A stretch of DNA of 64,000 bases from Sycon ciliatum. Its lineage: Eukaryota > Porifera > Calcarea > Leucosolenida > Sycettidae. The translations under genes were made by a program, and so were the position numbers. How positions within the stretch are numbered: position 1 is the stretch's first letter; the number at the start of each line of letters is the position of its first letter. The stretch spans positions 17,234,180 through 17,298,179 of the forward strand of contig NC_088645.1 of NCBI RefSeq assembly GCF_964019385.1, read 5' to 3'. Below, one piece after another: positions 23,070-36,398 of this stretch. Below the pieces are notes generated by a model that was not told the origin of the DNA, ran no database searches, and was given only the letters and a program-made list of their open reading frames with translations.

Positions 23070-26055
23070 TAATAATAATATACACAGCTCGCATCTTCCC
23101 TGAACCTGTTAGACAGGAGCAGAGTCGACGCATCTCTCAACAGTGTCAAGCCAAGTTAGTCTGCAGCTTGGAGAGCGCTCTCCACGGAGAGATCCGCTGC
23201 CTTCAGGTCGTGCCGAATCGTATCTATCCACCACAATAGCGGACGGCCACGGTTTGTTTATGTCGTTTGTGTTGATTGATAGCTCCAGTGCTTGGAACGA
23301 GGCGGATTCCGGACCCTCTCGCACCACATGGCCAAACCACAGCAGCCTGCGTCGCCGGCATGTGGCACTAACTGGAGATTGTTTTGTTTCTGTGTATAAG
23401 TTGTTATTGGTGATGCGTTGCGGGTAGACAAACTGCAGCAGTACGCGTAGCTTCCTCCGTTGCCATTTGTCCAGTTTGTCGTTCAGCAATTTGGACAGAG
23501 TCCACAATCCGCAATTGTATAGAAGGATCGGCATTATGAGGCAGTTAAACATACACAGTCGGGATTGAAAGGAATGCCGTCTCCAAGAAATCGAACCAAA
23601 CGCCCTGTTTGCTTTTGAGATTCTCATGTCCACGTCTTCTGCAGAGCCCAATAGAGAACCCAGGAGTTTGATTGATCTCCATTCGTTTCTGTTTCTTGTA
23701 ACATCAACATATTCAGTTTTCTCTGTACTGAGCTTGAGGTTGTCTTCGTTAAATATAGGTTCACACTCAGCAACAAGAGCCTTCGCCTCATCGTCATTTC
23801 GGTTATGCAGAGTAGTATCGTCAGCGTACTGCGTTGTTGGAGCAGGCATTGGAGAGCGAATCGTGCATCTTTCCCTGATCTTGCGCATTGTGCCTTCTGC
23901 ATATGTTATGAACATAATAGGGGACATCGGGTCTCCCTGGACCACTCCGATGTTAGTTGGGAAAGGGGGACTCAGGGAGCCACTCAGCTTGATCCTGGCT
24001 GTCGTGTTGGAAAGTAGAGACTTGATGGTTGTTGTGCTGATATCTGCTTCCTCTAACCTGTCAAGTGATGTGGTGCGAATTATAGTGTCAAAAGCACCAG
24101 AGAAATCTAGAAGGGTGACGGAATATGTCCAGTTGCCAAGCAAGGCCCGCTCTCACAGCGACCTTGTGTAAAATACACCATCAGCGGTTGAGCGACCTGG
24201 ACGAAAACCAGCCTGGGTTTCAGAGACATAAACTGTGATGTCATCCGTGCTACGTTTAGTAATAACTGACATCAGCACCTTTCTCACTACAGAGAGTAAC
24301 ATGATGGGGCGATAACTTTTCGGTATTCCGAGTGGCTTGCCTTGTTTGTATACAGGTACTACCAATCCACTGCGCATATCGTCAGGGCAATGGCCAACAC
24401 GCTGTATTGCATTGAAGAAAGAGGCTAGCCAAGGACTGAGGAGGTCCTTAGCAGCTCGTAGCATTTTCGCACTGACTCCATCAGGACCCACGGCGTCTCC
24501 TTTTTTTGGTGTACCGATTGCTGAAGTGACTTCTTGGGTGGTAAACGGCAATTCCTCATCATTGATATCTTGTGAGCCACGGAAATCACAGGGTAGGTCA
24601 GGGCGATGAAATATTGACTGGAAGTATTTGTGTCGAGATTCCATTGAATGCTTGTCATGATATTGCCATCATCGTCTGCCAGCCGAACAGGAGGAGTGTT
24701 GGTGCTCGACTTCATTTGGCGCAGATTCCGGATTGCATTGTAATAGGAGCGTGGGTCAGGTCGTAAAGCATCAGTAGCTTCTGCCTGCCTTTGCCAGAAG
24801 TCGTCTCCATCCTGCCTCAGTATTTTTATGATTTTGCGCTGAATACTGTTGCGCTCTTCTTTTAGAACTTTTCTTCTGGCAGGATCTGGCTCAGCATGGA
24901 TGCGTATGTGGAGATCTTTTTGGTCTTGGGATAATTGTTTTATAGTTGGATTTGTGCTCCGAGTTGGCTTAGCACGCCGAGGTTGAATACCAAAAGACGT
25001 ACATGCGGCACCATGTACAGACGACACAAAACTGGTCCATAGAGTATCAATTTCTCCCTGCGATGACGGTGGTGGTGACGCTACGACGGGTAGTGACTCA
25101 GACAGAATACGTTGATATTGTTTCTGCGTGTCGGCAGAAGGCAGATTATATGTTACAAAGCATCGGTGGTTGGCTTTTGGAGCATTGTTCGACTTCTTGA
25201 AAGAAAGTCGAACATCCGCGATTACTGGATGATGATCCGATCGGGTTATGAAGCCTCCGTATGACCGCGCGTTAGTGACAATTGACACGTCCGATTTCCG
25301 TACCATGATAAAATCTATCATGTTCCTGACTTGATTCCCATCGTTATGACACAAGCCATCAGCAAACCACGTTGCACGATGCTGCATGCGGTGCTAGAAC
25401 ATTGTGTTAGCTAGTAGCAGGTGGTGTATCTCACAAAATTCAATTAGACGGCTTCCATTCTCATTACTCATTCTGTGCTTTGAGTACATTCCTACTGGGT
25501 TCGATGAGCCAGCTGGCGAACTGCCTACCTTGGCATTCATGTCACCCAGTACCCACAAGACGTCACGACGATTAACATTTCCAACAGCTTTGCTCAGCAA
25601 AGAATAAAATTCATCAGCCTCAACAGGGTTAGCTGTGGAACGTTGTAGGGTAGGAGCGTAGTAGCAGATGATTGATACCCCTCTACTGTTACGACTTCCA
25701 GTTAGCAGTATCCGTAGCGAAACTACTCGGTTCGAATAGAATTGGTACGAATCGATATTTCTTACAATATTTTTATTGACGAGAATTCCTACTCCAGCTC
25801 TGGACGAAGTGCCTCCAGAACGATACAATGTGTGGCCATTGTCCAACACATCGATACCGTTGCCTTCCATCCATGTCTCAGTCAGGCCGAGGACGTCCAG
25901 GCGGTAGGTATCAAAGTCCTGAATAATCTGTTGTTTTTTATTTTAGTCCGCAGCGAACGAACGTTCAACGTGCCAACACGGCACGACGGCGCTCCAGCTC
26001 TTTCATGTCTCCGGTAAAAAACAAGCCCAGGCTTCAGGCTATCACTACTCATTTG
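23070..26055 (-). mobile_element. RTE-like non-LTR retrotransposon, decayed
   Basis: On the minus strand: an APE endonuclease (GTLNVRSLR near 25970, LGLTETWM near 25875, VLWVLGDMNAKVG near 25550, SDHHPVIADV near 25220), then reverse transcriptase (GPDGVSAKML, SYRPIMLLSV, QAGFRPGRS, VTLLDFSGAFD, GVVQGDPMSP, QYADDTTL) and a C-terminal LLWFGHVVRE motif typical of RTE-type elements. Lesions: a frameshift in an A-run near 25950, an in-frame TAG at 25394-25396, a frameshift near 24640 and an in-frame TGA at 24153-24155. The 3' end runs into TATATTATTATTAT (about 23070-23090), a usual RTE-type tail. Inactive. Confidence 0.85.
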
Positions 26056-29000
26056 TCAAAAGAAACTTGGCTTAGACATAGTCCGAGGAACAGAAATACC
26101 CTCCAGAAGGAGTGCTGACGGGAGTTCCTCCATAGCTCTCCATTATTCTAGAAGTAAAAGAAACCTCGTAAATAATTTCTCCGGATCTGTGTCACTTGAA
26201 CTGCCTCGGCCTCGGTTCGGCATGCTTCACAAATGGCTTGTATACATTTACCTGACCACATCGCTACAATCATAACGTTTTTATGTAGCAATAGTTATGT
26301 AGCGTTAGTGCTAAAGGTGTTACGTGGCTACAAAGTCACAAAGTCATGCGCCGGTACAATGCATAGTGCTCAAATGCCCGGAGTAGGCGGAGCGTAGTAC
26401 GCAAGAGGTACACAAAAGTAGTACAATAGGGCTGTTTCGTTGTTACTCAGAGTATCATGGCAAAAACCAATCATCAGACAACATCTCATGATCATGATTG
26501 TAGCCGATTGTTGCCAAAAACCTGGGATTTCCCGATATTATCCACTATGAAACTCGTTATGCTGCTCAAACCTCACATAATGCTCGTTTTGTTCCTTGAT
26601 GGATTGGTTGATTTTTATTTCACGGATCCTGCAGAGGACTCTCTCATGCTCCATAATGCTCTGGTGCTCGGATAGTCGTATAATGCCGAATATAATGCTG
26701 GCATTATCCGCTGGACCCTACTTGGGAGGTGCGTTGGAGCTTGGTGTCAGGTCGTCAGTTTTGTACCTAGTTGTTACACTGTCTTACTGTATAATTATAG
26801 TGTATAGTTACAGTGGTGGATAGTTACTCTTAACTTGCATCCATATGTCCCTTTCCTTTCAAAATGTTTTAATAGTTACTTTTACACGAGGCACGGAGTG
26901 ATTTCGATTCATAATATTAAGTTTTAACCGCAGGTTTCATGTATAACGGAAATCATCAGACAACTGATCTAATTTTTCTCGCCATAGATTTCGAGGGCGC
27001 AGCTGACAACGAAAGCCAGCGGACACGAATCTACAATTTCTACATGGATGAGATTAAGGGCATGTTTGATTGGTGAATCCGGAGTCAGATCAGATTCACT
27101 GGAGCAGTCAGAACAACAGTTCCCAATCAAACAGAAAACAGAACAAATAGAACGTATTTTCGCCAGACGTTTTGTAGAACTCATGGTAGCTCACCATGCC
27201 GCGAACTTCAAAATTTCCACAGAGTTGATAGATTTTGTTCGTTCCTCAAGATCAAAACATGTCATCGTAGATTTTACTATAGATCGTAGAGATTGTTGAT
27301 TGTTAATCATTTTACGTGTCTACTTCTGGCTTGTGATTGATTGCAAGCATGGATCGTTTGCGACGCAGGAAAAGGAAGAAGAGGTTCGCGTCCGCAATGC
27401 CGGCGGCCACTTTGGCCCAGCAACCTTTCTTTTTGTAATTATCATCCGAAAACATTTCATCTCGGCGCGTGCGGCTCGTGATCAGGGATAGTTTGAGAGA
27501 ATGGGACCAACAGAAGCCCCTCTTCCTCTCAGGAGCTGCAGAATCCATGACGAAGGTGAAACAAACTAGGACGGCAAACACAACTGGAGAAGATGCTTGG
27601 AAGCTTCGAAGACAAACACAAATTCAATAATGAAAGTGGAGACCTCCATGCACTTGACCACGTCATTTACAAAATCCCTTAACATGTCTGAATCGGTTCG
27701 CATCGAAACAAAAACTAAACTCATTGCATCGCCCTGTCAGGTTTTCATTGGCCTTTGCAACTTGCTCTGGCTGCTCCAGCCTTGGGGGTCGGAGTGACCA
27801 GAACATGTTCCAAACACTCCAAAAGCAGTGCAGACCAGTGCAGACCAATCAAACGCCCCTGTTCTGAACGATCTTGTTCCGGATCCGACCAATCAAACGC
27901 GCCCTAAATTTCATGTGGAACTAAAAAAATATAAGGCAAAAGATTTCAGACAATGCTTCTCCACGGATGTACGTTCCATAAAGCATGGAATAGGCTGGTG
28001 CTTGGTGGGGACTATGAAGAGCCAATTGTTCAAAATTACCAGCTATACCACAAGGACATTGGCTTTTCGCCAATATTGATCGTACTAGCTTCAAAACTCT
28101 CTGTCATCCGCAGCCAATCAGTGCTCAATTTCCCCAGATCACACTACCTCCATACTTCACAACTCAATCTCCGGATAGAACCGTTTTCACTCACAAAGCG
28201 ACTGTTCAGTACATGGGGTAGTGGTCTACCAGAGCAATCACACTCACCACCGTGGTGGGTTTCCAGAAATGAGTAGAAGCAAAAAAAAAACACTCGCAGC
28301 CACGGAATAGATAAATAGCCGAAAAACATCTAAATCCATCAAAGAACCGCCAGCAAGCGGGAAAAAGGCCGTGAAATCAAGTGAAACAGCATGGCCAGTG
28401 GTGAGCATGGGTGACTGGGCAGCAGGGGAGCGCCTGAAAAACAATGACTCCCTACATTCCTAGCCGCGACCGCTCAACCGGGCTAGAGGAAAAACACGCC
28501 TTTCGGCCAAAAAACCTTTCTATTTTCATTAATTCCTGCCCCACTGCCAGTCAGACCCAAGAATAGAGATAGCAAGAAATGGTATGTAATAACCGGTGTA
28601 TGTCATAATCATAAGCCACACACATAGGCATAGATTGTCAAGAAGAACAGCGGACGACTCCCATGAAACCAGGGTGGGTGGGCGGGCAACTTCAACTACC
28701 ACGAGGAAAAACAAAGACCACGATGGCAGGTTCAACGGAGTTGCGCAGAACAAGAGCAAATGCACGAAAATATTTGTGAGTGAAAAATACGTTTTTTGCA
28801 CTCTTTCGCTACGCTCAGCCGTGAAAAAACAAAACTTTTCACTCACAAAGCGACTGTTCAGTACATGGGGTAGTGGTCTACCAGAGCAATCACACTCACG
28901 ATGTAAAGGATGGTGAGGCCGATAGGAGAGCAGCACACAAAGATTTGGACAAGGAAAACGAGCAGTGTGGCGCATGGCGCCAGTGTGCCAAAGTCTTGGG

Positions 29001-29545
29001 CACTGTGACCACCATCTGTGGCCAAGTGTATAGTTACTATGAACAAGTGTATAGTTACTATGAACATTATGGAGACCCGGCCAGACTTGCCCAGGGATGC
29101 TCACTAGTAGGCCAGGTTGGGTCCGGTGGCAACCGGGCGAGCACACATCAGCCAGGATAACATGATCAGCAGTGCACTCCGAGCAGACAAAATCTCTGCG
29201 AAATGCCCGAAAGTTCCCCTGCTAGGTAGCAAGTGCTACATCATGGAGTAGTACTGCCAGTAAATTCAATGTGAGGTGCTGTACTTCCGTAATTGGGCTG
29301 GACGTCCGTTCAGTTCCTGCAAGAGAAGGAATCCTGTATCGAATGCACACGTCCGCCCCTCACACACTTACTGCACACACATGCACCCTTACGCACATTC
29401 ACTGTACACACACAAACTGTACACACACACATACTGCACACACACGTACTGCCCGTGCACGTACACTCCTCCGCGTGCCGCGACAAAAAATGGGGTGAAA
29501 AGCCGGTACCGAGACATAAAAAACCCACATACCTCTATGTAACTC

Positions 29546-29596
<51 letters not shown>

Positions 29597-29639
29597 TTCA
29601 ACATGTCTGTAATCATTCATAACCACATGATCGTTCATC
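26056..29639. other. Repeat-rich intergenic/intronic stretch, no supported gene
   Basis: Several ORFs (for example 27048-27299 and 27953-28276) lack domains or conservation. Dispersed repeats include a block at 28190-28252 repeated at 28847-28905 (CGACTGTTCAGTACATGGGG) and one at 28690-28840 repeated at 32280-32430. A block near 26720-26860 resembles 35065-35225. CT/GA microsatellite occupies about 29544-29594. Confidence 0.5.
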
Positions 29640-30170
29640 AAGTCATACACCATCATGTGTCATCACTGACCATCGGGCTTCTCTCTCATCATGGCATCTA
29701 GCCATACACAACCATGTGCCATCACTGCCCATCGGGCTTCTCCCTCATCATGGCATCAAGCCATACACAACCATGTGTCATCACTGCCCATCGGGCTTCT
29801 CTCTCATCATGGCATTAAGCCATACACAACCATGTGTCATCACTGCCCATCGGGCTTCTCCCTCATCATGGCATCAAGCCATAAACAACCATGTGTCATC
29901 ACTGCCCATCGGGCTTCTCCCTCATCATGGCACCAAGCCATACTCATCTCGGCCCATTGGGCTTCACTGCCCGTTGGGCTTCTCTCCCATCGGGCTTCTC
30001 TCTCATCATGGCATTAAGCCATACACAATCATGTGTCATCACGGCCCATCGGGCTTCTCCCTCATCATGGCATCAAGCCACACACGATATTGTGTCCTCA
30101 CTGCCCATTGGGCTTCTCCGTGATTATGGCATCAAGCCCTACGCAATCATGTGCCATCACTTCCCATCAG
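29640..30170. repeat. 59-bp minisatellite, about 8-9 copies
   Basis: The phrase CATACACAACCATGTGTCAT recurs at 29703, 29762, 29821 and 29880, exactly 59 bp apart, with more divergent units before and after; one region (29940-30000) is partly deleted and rearranged. Because 59 is not a multiple of 3 the frame rotates through the array, so the long ORFs are not genes. Confidence 0.85.
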
Positions 30171-32600
30171 GCTTCTTACTCACTCCGTCATCACTCACAT
30201 ACACACTAAATAATGGCAAGCCGGGTTACCCATTTATACCCCACACAAGGCTGTTCCCAATCGCTTGCATCATGTCCAGTTGTGGGTGATCCGGTGTCTG
30301 TTCCACGGCCTAGGTACTGGCTTGGTACTGAAAGGACAGCAAGAGGAAAACATATATAAATACTTCATTAAGATTCAACACCGAAAACATAAGGATGGCA
30401 TGCACAAGCGAGATCAAGATACGTAAAGCTTTAACCAGTTGACTTGGCCTGGCAGCTGACTGGGGTGTCTCGCACACCTTACACAATCAAAGTGGTGTCT
30501 TAACTTTTATGAATTGGTTTGGCGTTACAACAGTGGAGTTGTGCAGTGTGCCATCATGTTACCTCACCTCGCACATTGCAGACTGCAGCGACCGAGTGAG
30601 GACTACGCGCTACCTGCCGCTTTAGTTATCGCTCCGTCTGGAACGTACACTTATATTGAGCGTGTTCGGGAACCCTAGTCTTACTCTCTGGACGAAGGAA
30701 ACTTGGACAGTATTGCTTCCCACCCCTGGTCAACATCGCATGCCCCCCCCCCCCCTGCGGTTGCTGTCCCATTATCTGTTGTGTTGTTGTCGCTTGCTGC
30801 AATAGCCCATGACTATTGTCGTACATGTTTGCACTCATACAATCCCAGGCTGTACTTTGGAACTGTTTCCATTGCCCATGTACTCCTTATTATTTGCTTG
30901 CTTTTATGCTGAGAGAACATATGCTGGCTCCCTGTACTGCTTAGCCGCGTACTCATTCGGTAGAAATGTGTGAATAATACTACTAATAATCTGGCGTGAG
31001 TGAGGTGGATGGGCACCTCAGGAACACAAGTTTGAAGTCAGCAAGCAGTCAACTTTTGCGTGAATTTCTTCCGGAACCATGTCTGGTGGGCCCCACCCGT
31101 GAAAAAAAACAAACAAACATTTGTCTCGTCCTGCCGGCCAATTGTCCCCCCTTGTGTGTTCGATGGCTGCGGACGTCGAAATCTGTTACACCCCGATTAC
31201 ACCTGGCCGGAAATCTACTAGCATTTTGCACGATGTTTGACTTGGACAACATTTACTGCTATGCCATTGTTGCCCGATTTTTGTACTCAGACTGACAAAC
31301 TAACTACTCTTGTTGTTCATGGTTGCCTCTACAAACACGATACAGTCATGTACATCGCTCTGCACATCCATAACATTCTGATGGTCCCGTGACATTGATC
31401 ATGCACCCTGTGTAGGGCCTAGGGCGGTACGGGCTGGGCGTTTGTTTGCTCCCTTGAATACGACGGCATGTACACCCCTTTCGATTGTGTCAACTACATG
31501 ATTATGTACTTCGTAAATTATCGAAAAACATCCACAGTCTCAAGTACTGATACTTATCTTTTCTCTCCGGTCCATGTGCGGTCCGAAAACTGGCTGGCTG
31601 TCCCAGTGAACTCCGGTTGGTGTTGTCAACAGACAGCTACGACCTTGCTGCCCTTCGCCACGATATCAGACAACTACTTCAGTATGAATGCGGTGTCACC
31701 TCTGCCAGGAGCTTCGCCACCATTTGGGACACAAAGTTGTGATCGACAGCGCTCATCACCGACTCCGTAGACTCTCGATCTCATCACTGCGCCCACGGAA
31801 AACTCTCAAGAACTCGCTGAAGCCTTTGAGGAGTATGGTTGCGGTACAGGTAGGTGTCGACTCGACATGTCGGAACTGAGTGACCAATTGTTTTGTCAAC
31901 TAAATTTTACTTCCACAATCTTTGCTGATCGTCCGAAACGCCCTTTACCTGATTTGTGTAGCTGTCAACGGTGACTCTGCTCCGCCTGGTACCAAACTTG
32001 CTTGTGTGTGGCGGATTGCGCTCAGCTCGTTTTAGCTGTTTCCGCCTTTCGCAGATCGATCTGCAGCTCCCAAAAACGTCAGGTTACTGGTACATCAGCT
32101 TGCAGGCCCAATCAGGCGATGTGGACCTTTTGTAGGCTGGACCGATTCATTATAGACGGTGCACGGCACTGTCGTTTCTTTCTTCTGGACTATTACACTG
32201 TAGATCTACTCTGAAAAATAATAAGATGAGTTGTGGTGTTGTGTGGCTGCGAGTGGAAACTAAAAACTGGAGCACTTGAAAACTTCAACTACCACGAGGA
32301 AAACAAAGACCACGATGGCAGGTTCAACGGAGTTGCCCAGAACAAGAGCAAATGCACGAAAATATTTGTGAGTGGAAAATACGTTTTTTGCACTCTTTCG
32401 CTACGCTCAGCCGTGAAAAAACAAAACTTTCGGTCTTTATGCATTAGCGCTGCACAGAAAAAAATGAAAAATGTAGTCTTGTATAGGCACAGAGAAAGGT
32501 TGATGAAGAATAGTATTCAAGACGTATTGATCCTGAAGGCACGATACGAAGAGCAATCAGCGACGATGCATGATACCAGTTTAAATGCTGCTATCTGATG
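30171..32600. other. No supported gene
   Basis: Unremarkable sequence with a poly-C tract (30746-30757). ORFs are short and unmatched. The part at 32280-32430 belongs to a dispersed repeat shared with 28690-28840. Confidence 0.45.
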
Positions 32601-32613
32601 ATCGCTGAAATGC

Positions 32614-33067
32614 ATGAAACTTAAAATTACAGCTACACAGCCTTTTGCCTCTTTTGGGTGTGATACCAAATTAGGTGGCAAGAATATTCACAATCAATTA
32701 CTGCGCTGGGAAGTAGTATGCTGTCCTGTCAACATACTTCATCTACATACACATTGTATTTCGAGGGCATGTCCGTTAGCGATCACATTTTGTTTTACTG
32801 TTTCCCCTGGTGAACACTAAATCTGGCTAAAGGGACACTCAACGTCGCCAATGGCATTAACATTCGGCCAAATATAACAATCCTGTTAATTCGGGTACTC
32901 TCCGGATGAGTCTCAATAAGTATATCATGTTAGCATGTACTTCACTATTCACATACCCAATTCGAAAGTAGAAGTGAAAGATAATGATACTGAGACTAGG
33001 ACTGATGAGGGAGATAGCAACTACTTAACAGGGGCTTCACAGAGATGCTGCAATGATGGGGTGGTGT

Positions 33068-33121
<54 letters not shown>

Positions 33122-33312
33122 AGGGGGAGGTTGGTGGCTACAATGACATGCAGATTACAGTGTGCACAGGAAATCCCTTTTACAAAAATCCATTGACTAG
33201 ATAACATGGCGGACCTGCCTAAGAAAGGCTGAGATACGAGATAGGCCAAAGTCTAAAGTGTATTGATTTGAAAACAAGTGATTCACCGAAGTACACATAT
33301 CACGTGACTCAC
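32614..33312. repeat. EGF-flanking unit, copy 2
   Basis: Matches 47913-48642 and, from 32844, also 15951-16457 plus 21962-22113. It includes a TG microsatellite at about 33062-33121 where the other copies have GA repeat and poly-G. It leads straight into the EGF exon at 33313. Confidence 0.75.
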
Positions 33313-33771
33313 CTGCACATATCAGGCCATTCTGAGTATCTCGGATAGTGAATCCCTCGAAGCAATCGCACGAGTAGGACCCCGGAATGTTCACACATTT
33401 TCCTAGACTTTGCGCAGAGTGCGCAGCACAGTGGTGAGGTGTAAGAGAGCATTCATCAATATCCTGGCATTGAAGTAAGGTTCCATTGCCGATAACCTCG
33501 TAGCCTTGCCCACAAACACAGGTATAGCTTCCAAGTGCGTTTACACAGTCTGGCTCATTATCACTGCGAAAATATCCATAGCAAGGATTATCAGCCTCTA
33601 CACATTCATCAATATCGTTGCAAGTATAGGTATTTCCATTTTCCGTGAGTTTATATCCATGTTGACAAGTACACCTGTAAGATCCCCACGTGTTGTGACA
33701 ATGCGGACCCGAATCATGGTTCACACTGTATCCATAGCAGGGATTATACAACGCTGAACATTCGTCGTAAT
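33313..33771 (-). CDS. Exon with three calcium-binding EGF repeats (copy 2)
   Basis: Acceptor ATTCCCTTCAG before 33771 and donor GTGAGT after 33313; phase 1 at both ends. The modules start DYDECSAL, DIDECVEA and DIDECSLT with all expected cysteines. It sits 2.1 kb downstream (on the minus strand) of the ectodomain exon 35889-36398, the same order as in G3', so ectodomain plus EGF probably belong to one gene. Where the TM-tail exon of that gene lies is unresolved; G4's at 12161-12684 is compatible. Confidence 0.8.
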
Positions 33772-33899
33772 CTGAAGGGAATAATTTGAAACATGCAGAG
33801 CAGTCATAGATTAAAAGTTTTAATTTGAAACACGGATGCTCGGACAATAATATACTCAATCTGCGGACAATAAGATAATTATGTAGAAAGGAAAAGGAC

Positions 33900-34490
33900 A
33901 TAATATGTATGAATCTTCCCAGAACCTACGAGTTGGACTGCTGTTGGTTTGTTAACACATTTGTTAGGTGCGCCATTATGCTCTTGCAGGCACAGGCTAT
34001 AGCATCTTCTATGCGATGGTCCTTGTTCTTGAACCTTCTTCTAGATTCTAGCATATGCCGCTTGATTCTCTTGTCAGCCAGCTTGCTGATAACATTATCG
34101 CCTTACTGGTCGCTATATAGGCACACTTTGCCACTCTCCTCAGGCACCTGCCTCGCGCATTGCTTGCACATTGGCACTTTGTACGACTTACACTCAGGAC
34201 CTCAACTGAGTTCATGGTTCACAGACTTGAACAAGTTCAGCAAGATCTGCAATTTGGGTTTCTTATGCGGTTTTCAGGAATGATTGTGTGAGCCACTGTG
34301 ACTAGATGCGGATCGAGTCAGCGCATTGGTTGCGGGAAGGTCTGAATTAGGAAGGGATTCGGAACATTGTTTCGGTGAATTGTGAAAGGATTCCTTTCTC
34401 TTCACCTCCGATACGATTAGTTCGAAATGGTGTTAGTGGCTAACTTTGGAGAGCTGCTTGCTTCGGGCATCCAATTTATTAACGTTACTT
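33900..34490 (-). other. Possible fragment with CxxC motif
   Basis: The minus strand reads VPMCKQCARQVPEESGKVC and, after a stop, ADKRIKRHMLESRRRF and EDAIACACKS. The cysteine pairs resemble zinc-ribbon ends of some transposases, but the frame is broken and the family is not recognised. Confidence 0.2.
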
Positions 34491-34544
34491 AGTGTCATTT
34501 AGGGGTTGTCCACAAATTAATATCAATATTTTTTTAGAGAATGT

Positions 34545-34700
34545 GAAGAAGAAGTTGGTGCGACTTCGGCGATAATTGGACACCTTGTATTGAGCAGGGA
34601 GTGGTGCTTCCTTGCAGGTTTTCCCAGTGGAAGGTTCGATGGACTTCTCGTGTGCTCTGGATGGCAGTCGTGAGTCAGTCAAGTGAGAATTCAAGTCGGC
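34545..34700 (+). mobile_element. Old fragment related to the hammerhead-bearing element
   Basis: The phrases TTGTATTGAGCAGGGAGTGG and GGCAGTCGTGAGTCAGTCAA match the 3' part of the unit at 43560-43705. The hammerhead core upstream is missing or too diverged to see. Shows the unit is dispersed, not unique to copy B. Confidence 0.6.
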
Positions 34701-35340
34701 CGGAATAGCGCAAGCCCACTCGCAGGGAGCAAAACACAATTACGGAAAATAAGAAAGGGTACACAAATCGACGTGAATACATGTAGCAGCAGAAATGTGC
34801 CAAAAATATTCATGCAAGGTTCTTTTTATTACTGAAGTGCACAGTCGAGCAGAGAGCCAAAAAGGAAGACAGAACAAAGTGGAAGAAATAACGATACAAC
34901 GGGAATCCGGAGCAGCATGCTGATGCATTGGGCCTACCTCCCCCGACCATGGGCCTCGAGCGGCAGGACCAAGCACCAAACACAAAATACATTTTGAAAC
35001 TCGGATGTTGAGCCATAAATAAATGTAGAAAGGAAAAGGACATATGGATACGAGTTAAGATTAGCGCTACGGAGATGTGTTGAAGCTAGGTGTCAGGACG
35101 TCGAATGTCTCAGTATTCTTGTCAGTTTTTTTGCCTAGTTATTGCACTTTCTGACTGTATATAGTATCCAGTTACAGTGATGGAGAGTTACTTTTAACTC
35201 GTATCCATATGTCCTTTTCCTTTCTACACAACACATTATATAGGTATAACAGAAAAATAGAAAATACGAAAGTATGTGTGATGTAAGGAAACAACATGAG
35301 ATGGCAAATTGCCTGGTGTTGCAGATGAGGTACAGAGACT
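34701..35340. other. Intergenic, no gene
   Basis: Part (35065-35225) resembles 26720-26860. No coding evidence. Confidence 0.4.
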
Positions 35341-35342
35341 CG

Positions 35343-35770
35343 AGCAGAGAGAGAGAGAGAGAGAGATAGAGAGAGAGAGAACAAAGAGAGAGAGAACAAA
35401 TAGAGAGAGAGCGAGAACAAAGGGAGAGAGAGAGACAGAGAGAGAGCGACAGCCAGAGAGAGAGAGAGAGAACAGAGAGAGAGAGACAGACAGAGAGAGA
35501 GAGAACAGAGAGACAGAGAGACAGAGAGAGAAGGAGAGACAGAGACAGACATACAGACAGAGAGAGAGAACAGAGAGAGAGAGAAAGACAGACAGAGAGA
35601 GAGAGAGAGAACAAAGAGACAGAGAGACAGAGAGAGAAGGAGAGAGAGATACAGACATACAGACAGAGAGAGAGAGAAAGACAGACACACAGAGAGAGAG
35701 AGAACAAAGAGACAGAGAGACAGAGAGAAGGAGAGAGAGAGACAGACAGAGGGACAGAGAGAGACAGACA
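35343..35770. repeat. Long GA/CT-rich microsatellite
   Basis: About 430 bp of GAGA with interspersed ACAGA and AACAAA variants. Long Ser/Leu- or Arg/Glu-rich ORFs on both strands are simple-sequence artefacts. Confidence 0.9.
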
Positions 35771-35888
35771 GTTGCTGTATAAAATTTTATCAACCTAAAG
35801 AGAAGTCCAGCACAAGGACCAACTGACATCGAATCCCATCTAAACGGGAATATTTATTACATAAAGAACCAAAACGTAAATAGCGTAC

Positions 35889-36398
35889 CTTCTTGGACAT
35901 GCAAGGCGATATGTGGCTCATGTGCTTCATTGAGATGAAAACAACAGTTGAAGTGACTTGCCCTCTGAACTGTGAAAATGATTTTCAGCCGATGTGATGA
36001 TAGCACGGAAAAATGGAGCCAATGACGGATTGTAGAAGGAGAACGATAAGTATGCTCTACTGACCTTGCCTCTGACAAACTATTCTGGTAAGAAACGGAG
36101 AGGTGGCAATTTCCGCTTATCACAAATTCCACCCCTATTGCTTTAATAGTGCAGTTCGTTGGAAAATCGAAGTGCGTTCTATAAGCATGACGGAAAGGGA
36201 GCCTGTAGAATATTGGAAGTGCATCTGATGTATTCAATGGATACCATAGGAATGTTTCCAATCCAGCGTTCAGACCATCATAACTATATCTTTGATGACC
36301 AACTGGAATGCACCTTGGCTGTAAACACCATACTTGAGTTGTCATAGTAACGATCGTCATCACCAGGACCGTCCAGCTGTACTTCGTCTGGAGACTAA
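35889..36398 (-). CDS. Ectodomain exon, copy B of G1
   Basis: Same length (510 nt) and splice frame as 18-527: acceptor CGTTTTAG before 36398, donor GTACGC after 35889, phase 1 both ends, no stops. Hydrophobic start (WTVLVMTIVTM), then CLQPRC, NCTIKAI, NCHLSVS, NCCFHLNEA and the ending HIALHVQE. Next exon on the strand is probably the EGF exon at 33313-33771. Function unknown; extracellular by inference. Confidence 0.78.

Noticed and set aside
23626..24171. 181-codon plus-strand ORF
   Set aside because: Antisense to the reverse transcriptase of the RTE-like element.
29691..30289. Three overlapping ORFs of 108-135 codons
   Set aside because: Generated by a 59-bp minisatellite whose frame rotates; the same peptide appears in all three frames.
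32593..32612. CTGATGA followed soon by GAAA, a possible further hammerhead core
   Set aside because: Only 4-5 nt separate the two core parts, too few for stem II, no stem I or III pairs, and the paralogous site at 47890-47910 does not keep the motif.
35135..35829. Ser/Leu-rich and Arg/Glu-rich ORFs up to ~197 codons
   Set aside because: Products of the GA-rich repeat; open in several frames on both strands, no other coding evidence.
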